Source of the DNA: Pseudomonas sp. FP2196
Lineage (GTDB): Bacteria > Pseudomonadota > Gammaproteobacteria > Pseudomonadales > Pseudomonadaceae
Reading direction: 5' to 3'
Assembly (NCBI RefSeq): GCF_030687715.1
Contig: NZ_CP117445.1
Location: forward strand, 1,484,501-1,548,500
Length of the DNA stretch: 64,000 bases
Every line of letters starts with the position of its first letter. Position 1 is the stretch's first letter. Shown piece by piece: positions 9,361-18,006 of the stretch. The notes under the pieces are model-generated. The model was not told the DNA's origin. It worked only from the letters and a program-made list of their open reading frames with translations, and did not search any database. Made by a program: the position numbers and the translations under genes.

Positions 9361-9942
9361 ATGGCCGCGAAAAAAATCCTGATGCTGGTCGGCGATTACG
9401 TCGAAGACTACGAAGTCATGGTGCCGTTCCAGGCCCTGCAAATGGTCGGCCACACCGTCCACGCCGTGTGCCCGGACAAGGCCGCCGGCAAAACCGTGCG
9501 CACCGCGATCCATGACTTCGAAGGCGACCAGACTTACAGCGAAAAACCCGGACACCTGTTTGCCCTCAATTTCGATTTCGCCAAGGTCAGCGAAGCGGAT
9601 TACGACGCACTGGTGATCCCCGGTGGTCGTGCGCCGGAATACCTGCGGCTGAATGAAAAAGCCCTCGAGCTGGTGCGTGCCTTCGACAAGGCCGGCAAGC
9701 CGATCGCGGCGGTTTGCCATGGCGCGCAACTGCTGGCGGCGGCGGGCATTCTTGAAGGACGCGAATGCAGCGCCTACCCGGCCTGCGCACCTGAGGTGCG
9801 ACTGGCGGGCGGTACGTTCATCGACATCCCCGTGACCGACGGCCACGTTCAGGGCAATCTGGCCACCGCCCCGGCATGGCCGGCGCATCCGAACTGGCTG
9901 GCCGGGTTCCTTGGCTTGCTCGGCACTAAAATCACCCTGTAA
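9361..9942 (+). CDS. DJ-1/PfpI-family protein
   Basis: A 193-residue protein of the DJ-1/PfpI superfamily. The nucleophile elbow [10 protein letters not shown] gives Cys119 with adjacent His120, and [12 protein letters not shown] supplies the conserved GGR loop. Relatives act as cysteine peptidases, glyoxalases or deglycases that protect against carbonyl stress. AGAGGAG lies about 10 bases before the ATG at 9361, so that start is preferred over an upstream in-frame codon at 9352. A small ribbon-helix-helix gene follows after 13 bases, suggesting a two-gene operon. Confidence 0.88.
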   Translation: MAAKKILMLVGDYVEDYEVMVPFQALQMVGHTVHAVCPDKAAGKTVRTAIHDFEGDQTYSEKPGHLFALNFDFAKVSEADYDALVIPGGRAPEYLRLNEKALELVRAFDKAGKPIAAVCHGAQLLAAAGILEGRECSAYPACAPEVRLAGGTFIDIPVTDGHVQGNLATAPAWPAHPNWLAGFLGLLGTKITL

Positions 9943-9955
9943 CGAGGTTCCGCCC

Positions 9956-10261
9956 ATGTGCGAGCTCTACGTCAAGGCTGACCCGATCCTCTACGAATCG
10001 CGCTCGCGTTCGCTGCGCATCTGCGGGGTGGTGACGACGTTGCGCCTGGAAAACCAGTTCTGGGACATCCTCCGCGAAATCGCCGAGGTCGACGGCATGA
10101 CCACCAATCAACTGATCGCCAAGCTGTATGAAGAGGTGATGGATTATCGCGGGGAAGTGGTGAACTTTGCGTCGTTCCTGCGGGTGAGTTGTACGCGGTA
10201 TCTGTCGCAACGGCGTAGTGCTGCGCCGGAGTTGTCAGTGGTGCGGGCGGTGGTGAAATAG
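9956..10261 (+). CDS. Small ribbon-helix-helix-domain protein
   Basis: A 101-residue protein. The segment SLRICGVVTTLRLENQFWDIL followed by a helix with MTTNQLIAKLYEE fits the RHH_4-type ribbon-helix-helix fold (one strand and two helices), found in small DNA-binding proteins and arylsulfate-sulfotransferase-linked regulators. The ATG at 9956 follows GAGG at a normal spacing. It lies just downstream of the PfpI gene and may regulate its own operon. No direct evidence of a DNA target is visible. Confidence 0.72.
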   Translation: MCELYVKADPILYESRSRSLRICGVVTTLRLENQFWDILREIAEVDGMTTNQLIAKLYEEVMDYRGEVVNFASFLRVSCTRYLSQRRSAAPELSVVRAVVK

Positions 10262-10279
10262 CCGAGACCGGACAGACGC

Positions 10280-10344
10280 CATCGCCAGCAGGCTGGCTCC
10301 CACAGGGAAATGCATTCCAATGTGGGAGCCAGCCTGCTGGCGAA
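10280..10344. repeat. REPIN, TGTGGGAGCCAGCC class
   Basis: Two inverted arms (catcgccagcaggctggctc and complement) separated by about 20 bases, after the ribbon-helix-helix gene. Confidence 0.85.
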
Positions 10345-10426
10345 GGGGGCGGTTCAGGCGACAGATGTTCTGGACTGGTCTTTACTCTGAGGCGCGAAAC
10401 CTCTTAATCGCCAAGGAGAATCGAGC

Positions 10427-10771
10427 ATGTCCGGATGGTACGAAATCAGCAAAAGCAGCAACGGCCAGTTCAGGTTTGTGCTGAAAGCGGCCAACGCCGA
10501 AACCATTCTCACCAGTGAGCTCTACACCACTCGCGCGGCAGTCGACGGCGGCATCGCCTCGGTGCAGACCAACAGCCCGCTGGATGAGCGTTACGAGAAG
10601 AAAACCACCAAGGACGGCCATCCGTACTTCAACCTCAAAGCCGCCAATCACCAGGTCATCGGCAGCAGCGAGGCGTATTCCTCGGATGCGGCGTGCGACA
10701 AAGGCATTGCCAGCGTGAAGGCCAACGGTCCGACCCAAACCATCAAGGACAAGACCCTGCCGGTGCTCTGA
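10427..10771 (+). CDS. YegP-family (DUF1508) protein
   Basis: A 114-residue protein made of two tandem DUF1508 repeats: G-W-Y-E-I-S-K-S, F-R-F-V-L-K-A-A-N, and again Y-F-N-L-K-A-A-N. Each carries the ILTSE/VIGSSE and Y-x-x-x-x-A-x-x-x-G-I-x-S-V core. E. coli YegP is the reference for the family. Its biochemical function is unknown, though members are often stress-associated. AAGGAG about 10 bases upstream supports the ATG. It is monocistronic, with REPINs on both sides. Confidence 0.92.
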   Translation: MSGWYEISKSSNGQFRFVLKAANAETILTSELYTTRAAVDGGIASVQTNSPLDERYEKKTTKDGHPYFNLKAANHQVIGSSEAYSSDAACDKGIASVKANGPTQTIKDKTLPVL

Positions 10772-10799
10772 CGCCACTTTCAAATCCAACACCAATCCC

Positions 10800-10891
10800 T
10801 GTGGGAGCGGGCTTGCCCGCGATGAGGGCGTGTCATTCTGCATTGATCTTGACTGATGCACCGCCATCGCTGGCAAGCCAGCTCCCACAGG
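10800..10891. repeat. REPIN, TGTGGGAGC class
   Basis: Arms tgtgggagcgggcttgcccg and the inverted ggcaagccagctcccaca, separated by about 50 bases. It sits between the convergent yegP-like and dapA-like genes. Confidence 0.8.
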
Positions 10892-10913
10892 TGTTTTTGT
10901 GTTGCCATAAGGA

Positions 10914-11795
10914 TCAGCGCAGGGTTTTCAGGATTGCCTGCAGTTGACCACGACCTGTTTCACTCAGCGCAAACACCGGCAACCGCGGCTCCCCAACCTC
11001 CAGCCCCGTCTCGCGTAACCCGGCCTTGATCGTCGCCGGCAAACCACCCTTGAGGATGAAATCCAGCAACGGCAACTGGCGGTAGAACAGTTCGCGCGCC
11101 TTGCCCAGATCGCCCGCCAGCGTCGCTGCATACAGATCCAGGTTCAACTGCGGGATCAAATTCGGCGCCGCGGTGCACCAGCCCTTCGCCCCGGCGGCAA
11201 AGGCTTCCAGCGCCAGCGGATTGCAGCCGTTGTAAAACGGCACCTGACCTTCGCCGAGCAATTGCAGTTTGTGCATACGCTGGATGTCGCCGGTGCTCTC
11301 CTTGACCATGGTCACGTTTTCCACCGCGCCGACGATGCGCAGAATCAGGTCGACCGACATGTCGGTGCCACTGGTGGCCGGGTTGTTGTAGAGCATGATC
11401 GGCACGCCGATGCTGTCGCCGATGGCGCGGTAGTGGGCAAGGATTTCCGCTTCGCTGAGCTTCCAGTAAGACGCCGGCAACACCATCACCACATCCGCGC
11501 CGTGAGCTTCGGCAAAACGCGCGCGGCGCACGGCTTTGGCGGTGGTCAGGTCAGACACGCTGACGATGGTCGGCACACGTCTGGCCACGTGCTTGATGCT
11601 GAACTCGGCAACCTGATCCCACTCGGCGTCGCTCAGGTACGCGCCTTCGCCGGTGCTGCCCAGTGGCGCGATGGCGTGGACGCCGCTGTCGATCATCCGA
11701 TCAATCGATTGGCCCAGCGCGGGCAGGTCCAGCCCCTCGCCGTTGGCGCCGAACGGGGTGATGGTATAGCCGATGATGCCGTGAATGTTGGACAT
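10914..11795 (-). CDS. Dihydrodipicolinate synthase-family aldolase/lyase
   Basis: A 293-residue TIM-barrel protein of the DapA/NAL family. Visible signatures are G-S-T-G-E-G-A-Y-L (phosphate or carboxylate loop), M-L-Y-N-N-P (catalytic tyrosine near residue 135) and M-V-K-E-S-T-G-D (Schiff-base lysine). The family includes lysine-biosynthetic DapA but also catabolic lyases that split 2-oxo acids. It follows a class II aldolase gene by 23 bases and lies under an XRE-cupin regulator, so a catabolic role on a sugar acid or hydroxy acid is more likely than lysine synthesis. GGAG precedes the ATG at 11795. The substrate is unknown. Confidence 0.85.
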   Translation of the reverse strand: MSNIHGIIGYTITPFGANGEGLDLPALGQSIDRMIDSGVHAIAPLGSTGEGAYLSDAEWDQVAEFSIKHVARRVPTIVSVSDLTTAKAVRRARFAEAHGADVVMVLPASYWKLSEAEILAHYRAIGDSIGVPIMLYNNPATSGTDMSVDLILRIVGAVENVTMVKESTGDIQRMHKLQLLGEGQVPFYNGCNPLALEAFAAGAKGWCTAAPNLIPQLNLDLYAATLAGDLGKARELFYRQLPLLDFILKGGLPATIKAGLRETGLEVGEPRLPVFALSETGRGQLQAILKTLR

Positions 11796-11818
11796 GGGAG
11801 AGTCTCCGTACAAAGGTT

Positions 11819-12601
11819 TCAGTTCAGGCAATCGGCGTGTTGGCGCAGGTTCTGCCGAGCGTAATAGTTGAAAGCGGCGGCGTGGCGTTTCGGTTTCGAC
11901 ACCCAGTCATGCGCCTCGCGGCCCAGCGCCGCAATGATCGGCTTGATCGTGCCGGCTGCCATCGCCAGCAGTTGCAGCTTGGCCGCGCGCTCGATCAATT
12001 GGGCGATGACACACGCCTCTTCAATCGTGCTGCCGGTGGACAACTGACCGTGGTGCGAAAGCACAATCGCCCGCTTTTCGCCCAGTGCGCCGGCAATCAG
12101 TTCGCCTTCTTCATTGCCCACCGGAACCCCCGGCCAGCCTTCGAGAAACGCGCAGTCGTCGTACAGCGGGCACAGGTCCATGTGGGAAATCTCCAGCGGC
12201 ACTTCCAGCATCGACAGCGCGGCAATGTGCGTCGGGTGGGTGTGGATGATGCAGTTCACGTCCGGTCGGGCGCGGTAGACCCAGCTGTGGAAACGGTTGG
12301 CCGGGTTGGCCATGCCGTGACCTTCGAGGACTTCCAGATCCTCGTTGACCAGCAGCAGATTGCTCGCGGTGATTTCATCGAAACCCAGGCCCAGTTGCTG
12401 AGTGTAATAGGTACCGGGTTGTGGGCCACGAGCGGTAATCTGCCCGGCCAGACCAGAGTCATGACCGTTCTCGAACAGGATCCGGCAAGTCAGGGCCAGC
12501 TTTTGCCGGTCTGTCCACGTATTATCCGCCAGGGTGTTTTGCATCTGGGTCAGCGCTTGCTTGACCAGTTGCTCTTTGGGTAGTGCTAATGTCTTGGCCA
12601 T
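11819..12601 (-). CDS. Class II aldolase/adducin-family protein
   Basis: A 260-residue protein. HTHPTHIAAL and VLSHHGQLSTG provide the zinc-binding histidines of class II aldolases/adducin-fold enzymes (fuculose- and rhamnulose-phosphate aldolase relatives). Members cleave or epimerise sugar phosphates or related hydroxy acids. The ATG at 12601 is used because the frame upstream of it overlaps the operator region. It is the first gene of a two-gene operon with the DapA-like lyase and is divergent from the XRE-cupin regulator. A non-sugar 'aldolase-like' decarboxylase activity is also possible. Confidence 0.85.
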   Translation of the reverse strand: MAKTLALPKEQLVKQALTQMQNTLADNTWTDRQKLALTCRILFENGHDSGLAGQITARGPQPGTYYTQQLGLGFDEITASNLLLVNEDLEVLEGHGMANPANRFHSWVYRARPDVNCIIHTHPTHIAALSMLEVPLEISHMDLCPLYDDCAFLEGWPGVPVGNEEGELIAGALGEKRAIVLSHHGQLSTGSTIEEACVIAQLIERAAKLQLLAMAAGTIKPIIAALGREAHDWVSKPKRHAAAFNYYARQNLRQHADCLN

Positions 12602-12645
12602 GTCTGTGTCCTTTGAGTGAATGCAAATGACACGAAAGAGGCTAT

Positions 12646-12662
12646 ATGACACAAAGTGTCAT
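12646..12662. promoter_or_regulatory. Perfect 7-3-7 palindrome, probable operator
   Basis: ATGACAC-aaa-GTGTCAT lies between the aldolase start (12601) and the XRE-cupin start (12708). A further half-site, ATGACAC, sits at 12627-12633, 19 bases away on the same face. This is the expected geometry for an XRE dimer site controlling both divergent genes. No footprint is known; this is inferred from symmetry and position. Confidence 0.6.
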
Positions 12663-12707
12663 TAGCAAGCACAAATCGTCGCTTCCTCAATGGAATAACC
12701 GCTGCAC

Positions 12708-13250
12708 ATGTCTATCCGTTTGAAATTATTGAGAAAAAAACTTGGCGTAACCCTTGAGGCTTTGGCCGAAAAATCCGGCATGACCAAGAGTTATCTGTCG
12801 AAAGTCGAGCGTGGGTTGAACACCCCGTCGATTGCTGCCGCGTTGAAACTGGCGAAAGCGCTGAACGTGAAAGTCGAGGAATTGTTCTCCGAAGACAACG
12901 TCAGTCTCGACAGCTACAGCCTGGTGCGCAGTCACGAGCGTCAGTCATTGGCTGCCAATGACCAGAGCCCGGGTTATGCGGTGCTGGCGCATCAGGTCAG
13001 CGAGCGCAATCTGCTGCCGTTCATCATCTACCCGCCGAGCGAATTCACCGACAAGACCTTCAAAGAGCATCTGGGCGAAGAGTTTCTGTTCGTCCACGAA
13101 GGGCAGGTGGAAGTGGATTTCATGAACGAAAAAGTGCTGCTTGAGCGCGGCGATGCGCTGCACTTCAATGCGCAGAAGCCGCATCGGATTCGATCGGTGG
13201 GGGAGGTCCAGGCGCAGTTGCTGGTGGTGGTGCACAGCTCTGAGGAATGA
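12708..13250 (+). CDS. XRE-family regulator with C-terminal cupin domain
   Basis: A 180-residue protein. An N-terminal helix-turn-helix (residues 4-60: LRKKLGVTLEALAEKSGM, then SYLSKVERG) is followed by a cupin barrel (about residues 105-178) that probably senses a small ligand. This architecture is common for local regulators of catabolic genes in Pseudomonas. It is divergent from the aldolase/DapA-like operon and the palindrome between them is the likely binding site. The start at 12708 is the first ATG and leaves the helix-turn-helix complete. Confidence 0.9.
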   Translation: MSIRLKLLRKKLGVTLEALAEKSGMTKSYLSKVERGLNTPSIAAALKLAKALNVKVEELFSEDNVSLDSYSLVRSHERQSLAANDQSPGYAVLAHQVSERNLLPFIIYPPSEFTDKTFKEHLGEEFLFVHEGQVEVDFMNEKVLLERGDALHFNAQKPHRIRSVGEVQAQLLVVVHSSEE

Positions 13251-13268
13251 GCTGATTGGGCTAAAGCT

Positions 13269-13333
13269 ATCGCGAGCAGGCTCACTCCCACAGTAGAAAC
13301 GCGATCCCCTGTAGGAGTGAGCCTGCTCGCGAT
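13269..13333. repeat. REPIN, TGTAGGAGTGAGCC class
   Basis: An inverted pair (atcgcgagcaggctcactcc and complement) between the convergent XRE-cupin and DUF4917 genes. Confidence 0.85.
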
Positions 13334-13352
13334 GACGTCGCTAGCCTCGCCG

Positions 13353-14372
13353 CTAAACCTCGACGGGCACTGACAACTTCGGATTGCCCAGTGCATGGCT
13401 TTTCGAGTCAAAAAACCGCAACTCCACCCCAGTCCCTTCAAACACCTTCGCGTAATGCCGCTTCTGATGCTGAATGAACGCCGCACTGCGCGGATAAATC
13501 GAGATCGCCACAACCTTCGGTTTCGCCAGGCGCAAGGCCCGTACGATGTGGCTGTCCTGCTCAGCCAGGGCATGGCCGAGGATGCACAGACTGTCGCCAT
13601 GACCCAATAACTGCTCGTAACAGAACGACAGATAATCCGAGCTGCGAATGGTCCTGAGTTTCTCGGCACTCGGCCCCTCGTTGATGAACAGCGGCACGTC
13701 ATCCAGCGTCTTCAGCGTGTTGTTGATCGCAAAACTGCCGAGCAGCGTGCCTTCGGTCGAGGTCAGTTTGCGCGCGGTGCCATCCTGGTTGCGTACCAGA
13801 TGCAGACCACCGTGCAGGTACAGTAAACGCGGTTTTTTCGTGGCGCTTTCGCTCAGGTCGAAACTCGCATTCGGGCCATTGAACAGATCGTCGATGGCTT
13901 CGCTGCGGTGCTGGAGTGCCCAGTAGTTGAGCAAGTCGTAATTGGTGGTGAACACCGTGCGATAGCGCGCCAGTTCTTCATTGAGCGTCGCCAGCGTCGA
14001 GGCCTGCACCAGTCGCCACGGAATATGGATGGCGTGCACGCTGTTGATCAGCGCTTCCTTGATGGCGTAGTAGCGATTGCGCGGCGCTGCCGAGCTGACG
14101 GCCAGTGCCTTGTTGACCCGGCTGGTGGTTTTCAGCGCACCTAGCACTTGTTCGAAGCTGCGCGTCTGCATCGCGTCGAACACCGCCAGTTCCGACGGGC
14201 TCAGCGGTTTGTCTTCCACGGTACGGGCGTTTTCGAACAGCGAGTCATAACCGAAGTCGTCCCACACCGCGCGGCTGGCGCCGTTGCCTACCAGCAAGCC
14301 TGTGAAGTCGGTCGCGGCACGCAGGGTGTTCCAGTCTTCCAGGGTGGCGTCGACATCCAGAAAATCGCTCAT
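13353..14372 (-). CDS. DUF4917-family protein with SIR2-like motifs
   Basis: A 339-residue protein of the DUF4917 family. It carries an ordered set of motifs resembling the SIR2-like fold: VGNGAS at 28-33 (nucleotide loop), TTNYD at 142-146, LHGG with His187, and [11 protein letters not shown] at 266-276. In SIR2-type NADases the Asn of TTNYD and the His are catalytic, and both are present. No zinc module is seen. The ATG at 14372 is chosen because it leads directly into the domain. It is divergent from the alcohol dehydrogenase gene. A role in NAD depletion or defence is an inference. DUF4917 itself has no assigned function that I know of. Confidence 0.75.
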   Translation of the reverse strand: MSDFLDVDATLEDWNTLRAATDFTGLLVGNGASRAVWDDFGYDSLFENARTVEDKPLSPSELAVFDAMQTRSFEQVLGALKTTSRVNKALAVSSAAPRNRYYAIKEALINSVHAIHIPWRLVQASTLATLNEELARYRTVFTTNYDLLNYWALQHRSEAIDDLFNGPNASFDLSESATKKPRLLYLHGGLHLVRNQDGTARKLTSTEGTLLGSFAINNTLKTLDDVPLFINEGPSAEKLRTIRSSDYLSFCYEQLLGHGDSLCILGHALAEQDSHIVRALRLAKPKVVAISIYPRSAAFIQHQKRHYAKVFEGTGVELRFFDSKSHALGNPKLSVPVEV

Positions 14373-14431
14373 TGCTTGGCACATCTCAAAACATAGGGGC
14401 TGATGGGCGGCGACTTTATCACGAGCGGGCA

Positions 14432-14445
14432 TTGAGCCAGATCAA
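14432..14445. promoter_or_regulatory. Possible Anr/FNR box
   Basis: TTGAG-ccag-ATCAA differs by one base from the FNR/Anr consensus TTGAT-N4-ATCAA. It lies 83 bases before the ATG of the iron-containing alcohol dehydrogenase, a plausible position for low-oxygen activation. It is also 60 bases upstream of the divergent DUF4917 start. Confidence 0.4.
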
Positions 14446-14527
14446 CATCCGCCGTGACCGATCGGTCGATGCTGTGTGTACCCGTCGGATCGCAGCTGTC
14501 GATTTGGCCCCAGTCAGGAGATACACA

Positions 14528-15676
14528 ATGAGCAGCACCTTTTTCATTCCGGCGGTCAACATCATGGGCAGCGGCTGCCTCGACGAAGCCATGGTCGCGA
14601 TCCGCAACTACGGGTTTCGCAAGGCGCTGATCGTCACCGACGCGGGGCTGGCCAAGACCGGCGTGGCGACCATGGTCGCCGAGAAACTGGCCATGCAGGA
14701 CATCGACTCGGTGATCTTCGATGGCGCCAAACCGAACCCGAGCATCGCCAACGTCGAGTCCGGCCTGGGGCTGCTCAAGGAAAGTCGCTGTGATTTCGTC
14801 GTGTCGCTGGGCGGCGGTTCGCCCCATGACTGCGCCAAGGGCATTGCGCTGTGCGCGACCAACGGCGGGCAGATTCGCGATTACGAAGGCGTCGATCAAT
14901 CAACCAAGCCGCAATTGCCGCTGATTGCGATCAACACCACCGCCGGCACCGCCAGCGAGATGACCCGGTTCTGCATCATCACCGATGAATCGCGCCACGT
15001 GAAAATGGCCATCGTCGACCGCAACGTCACGCCGCTGCTGTCGGTCAACGACCCGGCACTTATGGTCGGCATGCCGAAAAGCCTGACCGCCGCCACCGGC
15101 ATGGACGCACTGACCCACGCCATCGAAGCCTATGTGTCGACTGCCGCCAACCCGATCACCGACGCCTGTGCGCTGAAGGCCATGACCCTGATCAGCAACA
15201 ACCTTCGCCTGGCTGTGCGCGACGGCAGTGACCTCGCGGCGCGGGAGAACATGGCTTACGCGCAGTTCCTTGCCGGCATGGCGTTCAACAATGCATCCCT
15301 TGGTTATGTGCATGCGATGGCGCATCAGTTGGGCGGTTTCTACGACTTGCCCCACGGAGTGTGCAACGCCGTATTGCTGCCACATGTGCAGACGTTCAAT
15401 GCGTTGGTGTGTGCCGATCGCCTGACCGATGTGGCACATGCGATGGGTGCAGATGTTCATGGTTTCAGCGCTGAAGAGGGCGCACAAACGGCGATCAACG
15501 CGATCCGTAGCCTGGCCAGTGACGTCGAGATTCCGGGCGGTTTGCGCGACCTTGGAGCCAAACTCACCGATATCCCGATGCTCGCCGCCAATGCCCTCAA
15601 AGACGCCTGCGGCCTGACTAACCCAAGGGCGGCGGATCAACGGCAGATCGAGGAGATTTTCCGCAACGCGTTTTGA
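14528..15676 (+). CDS. Iron-containing (group III) alcohol dehydrogenase
   Basis: A 382-residue protein with [10 protein letters not shown] (NAD-binding loop, about 95-104) and the group III metal ligands Asp193, His197, His262 and His276, all present in GMDALTH and the later HAMAHQLGG...LPHG segment. It oxidises a primary alcohol, or reduces an aldehyde, with NAD(H). Relatives include E. coli YiaY and Pseudomonas ethanol dehydrogenases. CAGGAG precedes the ATG at 14528. An open frame extends further upstream but runs through the likely promoter. A candidate Anr box suggests induction at low oxygen. Confidence 0.92.
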   Translation: MSSTFFIPAVNIMGSGCLDEAMVAIRNYGFRKALIVTDAGLAKTGVATMVAEKLAMQDIDSVIFDGAKPNPSIANVESGLGLLKESRCDFVVSLGGGSPHDCAKGIALCATNGGQIRDYEGVDQSTKPQLPLIAINTTAGTASEMTRFCIITDESRHVKMAIVDRNVTPLLSVNDPALMVGMPKSLTAATGMDALTHAIEAYVSTAANPITDACALKAMTLISNNLRLAVRDGSDLAARENMAYAQFLAGMAFNNASLGYVHAMAHQLGGFYDLPHGVCNAVLLPHVQTFNALVCADRLTDVAHAMGADVHGFSAEEGAQTAINAIRSLASDVEIPGGLRDLGAKLTDIPMLAANALKDACGLTNPRAADQRQIEEIFRNAF

Positions 15677-15841
15677 GAGCAGCGTTTGCGGGAAAGATTT
15701 CGGTGACCGGGCCGGCCCCTTCGCGGGCAAGCCCGCTCCCTCAGTGTCCGCGGTGACATACAAATGTTATGTCCAATGCCAATCCCTGTGGGAGCAACTG
15801 TCTTACCCCGCCATCCGTCACCGCCATTCGGTGCCGTCTCG

Positions 15842-16027
15842 CAGCATGGCATTCAGTCTGATCAGCAGTATTCGCATGCAGGCGATGAGCACGAATTAAT
15901 CGTCTTGCCTCCGCCGTTCGAGATACCGCCGTTTTCGTTTGTGCTGGCTTGGCATAAGCGCCGGGGCGGGGATCAGGCGTTGAATGGGTTGAATCAGAAG
16001 ATTGAGGAGGGGATAGTGCGCGGCTGA
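15842..16027 (+). pseudogene. C-terminal remnant of a LysR-type regulator
   Basis: In frame from about 15842 to the TGA at 16025-16027, the translation reads QHGIQSDQQYSHAGDEHELI, then LPPPFEIPPF and VLAWHKRRGGDQAL. This is how the effector domain of some Pseudomonas LysR-type regulators ends. No helix-turn-helix portion exists upstream: the preceding bases are a REP fragment and the alcohol dehydrogenase end. It is therefore a decayed tail, not a gene. The family call rests on recognition of this C-terminal pattern and is moderate. Confidence 0.55.
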
Positions 16028-16048
16028 AAAGTCATCAAGGAGCGGGAC

Positions 16049-16771
16049 GTGACAGTGAAGTCTGGATGGGTCGGGTGTGTGGCGCTGTGCGCAGGGTTGA
16101 TGGCAGGGCAGGTGTTTGCCGAGTGCACGCCGGCGCCGGTTGCGGGTGAGGAGGATGTGTCTGTCTGCAAGGACTGGCCGGCTTACCCGGGGCTGACCCT
16201 CAGCGCCAAGACGCAGTTTGTGCGTGGCACCGCTGAAGCGCTCGGTGCTCATGATCTGGATTTGTCCGTTTTGCAGGATGGTCAAGCGAATCCGGTTGCC
16301 ACTTATCACCAGGCCGCTGCCTTCGTCATGGATGGCGTCCACTTGCGAGAACTGGCCCTCGATACGGCGCGCTACAAACTCACTCCCGACCTTCGAGCCT
16401 TTGGTGTACGCGCACGTCTCACTAACGGTTCGCGCCTCAATCCCAGAGATGAAAGCCAACTGACGCTCTACGTGAGAGAGGGCGAAAAGTTGCGTCCGGT
16501 CCTGCGTCAGTTGTTGGTTTATGAGTACGGCGGCGAGTGGGATGACATCTGCACCGGCGAGCGTTTCGAGATTTCAAGAACCGTCGAAATTGCTAAAACC
16601 AGCTCCCACGGTTACGCCGACTTGATCGTCAAAACCCAGCAAACAGACACGACAAGTGTGGGTGACGACAACGCTTGTGACGATAAATCCAAGGTCTACA
16701 AACCGGTTTTGACAACCTTGCACTACGACGGAAAAACTTACGTCCTGCCACCCGGTTTCAAAGGTCTCTGA
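16049..16771 (+). CDS. Secreted protein of unknown function, paralogue A
   Basis: A 240-residue protein starting at GTG 16049, with AAGGAG six bases upstream. The signal peptide ends near VFA-EC. The mature protein shares a conserved plan with the next gene: D-L-D-L/D-L-S-V near residue 70, N-P-x-A-T-Y, a D-x-x-x-x-x-L-x-x-D-T-x-R-Y block, D-x-R-A-F-G-x-R, L-Y-V-R-E-G-x-K-L-R-P-V-L and a C-terminal Y-D-G-x-x-Y-x-x-P. Four to six cysteines suggest periplasmic disulfides. I do not recognise the family. It is separated from paralogue B by 37 bases, so one operon is likely. Confidence 0.75.
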   Translation: MTVKSGWVGCVALCAGLMAGQVFAECTPAPVAGEEDVSVCKDWPAYPGLTLSAKTQFVRGTAEALGAHDLDLSVLQDGQANPVATYHQAAAFVMDGVHLRELALDTARYKLTPDLRAFGVRARLTNGSRLNPRDESQLTLYVREGEKLRPVLRQLLVYEYGGEWDDICTGERFEISRTVEIAKTSSHGYADLIVKTQQTDTTSVGDDNACDDKSKVYKPVLTTLHYDGKTYVLPPGFKGL

Positions 16772-16808
16772 CTGATCTGCCAAACACGACTTTTATCAAG
16801 GAAGAACC

Positions 16809-17525
16809 ATGCTCAGCCCCACCAGACTCCTTATCGCCCTCGGTTTTCTGGCTCTCACCGCCCAAGCCCAGGCCGCTTGCACTACAAAGGCCTTCGACGG
16901 CCAATCCTTGTCACGCTGCATCGTCTGGCCAGCCTTCCCGTCGCAGGCGATTGCGGTCAAATCCACGTACCTGGCCGACCCCGGCGACGACGATGCCGGG
17001 GTGTTCGATCTGGATCTGGCGCTCGTCAATGCCAGCAACGCAAACCCCATCGCCACTTACCGTAAACCGGGCGCCTACAACTCCGATGCCGTGCGGTTTG
17101 ATGATCTTCGCGTCGACACGGGCCGCTACCGACTGGCGTCGGACGTTCGGGCTTTTGGCCTGCGTTCGAAGTTCACCCACAGTTCCCACGCCATTCCCTA
17201 CGAGAAAACCGATCTGGCGCTGTATGTCCGTGAAGGCGACAAGCTGCGCCCGGTGCTGGAAGGGTTGGTGGTCTACAAGAACAACGGTGAGTTCATGAAT
17301 GACTGCGAAGGCTACATGAAGAAAATTCGCCGGACAGTCGACATCGGCACCACGAGTCACAACGGTCTCGCCGATTTGATCATCACCACCAGCGGCAGCA
17401 AGATGAAAAACACCCAGTCGGGTAAACAGTGCGTTTCGAAAGACACCGTGCTGAAAAAGACCCAAATCACCCTGACCTACGACGGCCAGCAATACACCGT
17501 CCCAGAAGACTTCAGAGGTTACTGA
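16809..17525 (+). CDS. Secreted protein of unknown function, paralogue B
   Basis: A 238-residue protein with a clear signal peptide (cleavage near AQA-AC). It aligns with the preceding gene along its whole length by eye: WPAFP versus [50 protein letters not shown] and a C-terminal [20 protein letters not shown] precedes the ATG. The pair is a tandem duplication that has diverged. The function is unknown. Both look like soluble periplasmic or secreted proteins. fosA follows after 4 bases, perhaps read from the same transcript. Confidence 0.75.
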   Translation: MLSPTRLLIALGFLALTAQAQAACTTKAFDGQSLSRCIVWPAFPSQAIAVKSTYLADPGDDDAGVFDLDLALVNASNANPIATYRKPGAYNSDAVRFDDLRVDTGRYRLASDVRAFGLRSKFTHSSHAIPYEKTDLALYVREGDKLRPVLEGLVVYKNNGEFMNDCEGYMKKIRRTVDIGTTSHNGLADLIITTSGSKMKNTQSGKQCVSKDTVLKKTQITLTYDGQQYTVPEDFRGY

Positions 17526-17529
17526 TCCG

Positions 17530-17946
17530 ATGCTCACCGGCCTCAACCACCTGACCCTCGCCGTCAGCGATCTCACCCGCAGCCTCGCGTTCTATCGCGA
17601 TGTGTTGGGTCTGCGCGTCGAAGCCACGTGGGACGCCGGCGCCTATCTGTCGCTGCCGGGGCTGTGGTTGTGCCTGTCGTTTGATTCGCAGCGCACGGCC
17701 GAGCCGTGCGCCGACTACACCCATTACGCCTTCAGCCTCGGCGCGGCGGATTTTCCGCTGTTCGTCGAACAGCTGAAAGCGGCCAGCGTGCGGGAATGGC
17801 GGGACAATCGCAGCGAAGGTGCGTCGTTCTACTTTCTCGACCCCGACGGCCACAAGCTCGAAGCCCACGTCGGCGATCTCGCCTCGCGGCTGGCGGCATG
17901 TCGGCTGAAACCGTATGCCGGCATGCGTTTTTACGACGAGCCGTGA
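17530..17946 (+). CDS. fosA: Fosfomycin resistance glutathione transferase FosA
   Basis: A 138-residue vicinal-oxygen-chelate protein that matches P. aeruginosa FosA over its length (start [15 protein letters not shown]-x-x-[20 protein letters not shown]-terminal PYAGMRF). The Mn(II) ligands correspond to His7, His65 and Glu111. The enzyme adds glutathione to the oxirane of fosfomycin in a Mn2+- and K+-dependent reaction. The context is chromosomal: no mobile element is adjacent, so it is probably an intrinsic gene. It overlaps the end of the paralogue B transcript by position only (4-base gap). Confidence 0.95.
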   Translation: MLTGLNHLTLAVSDLTRSLAFYRDVLGLRVEATWDAGAYLSLPGLWLCLSFDSQRTAEPCADYTHYAFSLGAADFPLFVEQLKAASVREWRDNRSEGASFYFLDPDGHKLEAHVGDLASRLAACRLKPYAGMRFYDEP

Positions 17947-18006
17947 ACACGCACAATCGGCTGATATAGACTGGCCGCCACGTATTCTGGCGCTTGCAGG
18001 TTTTCC

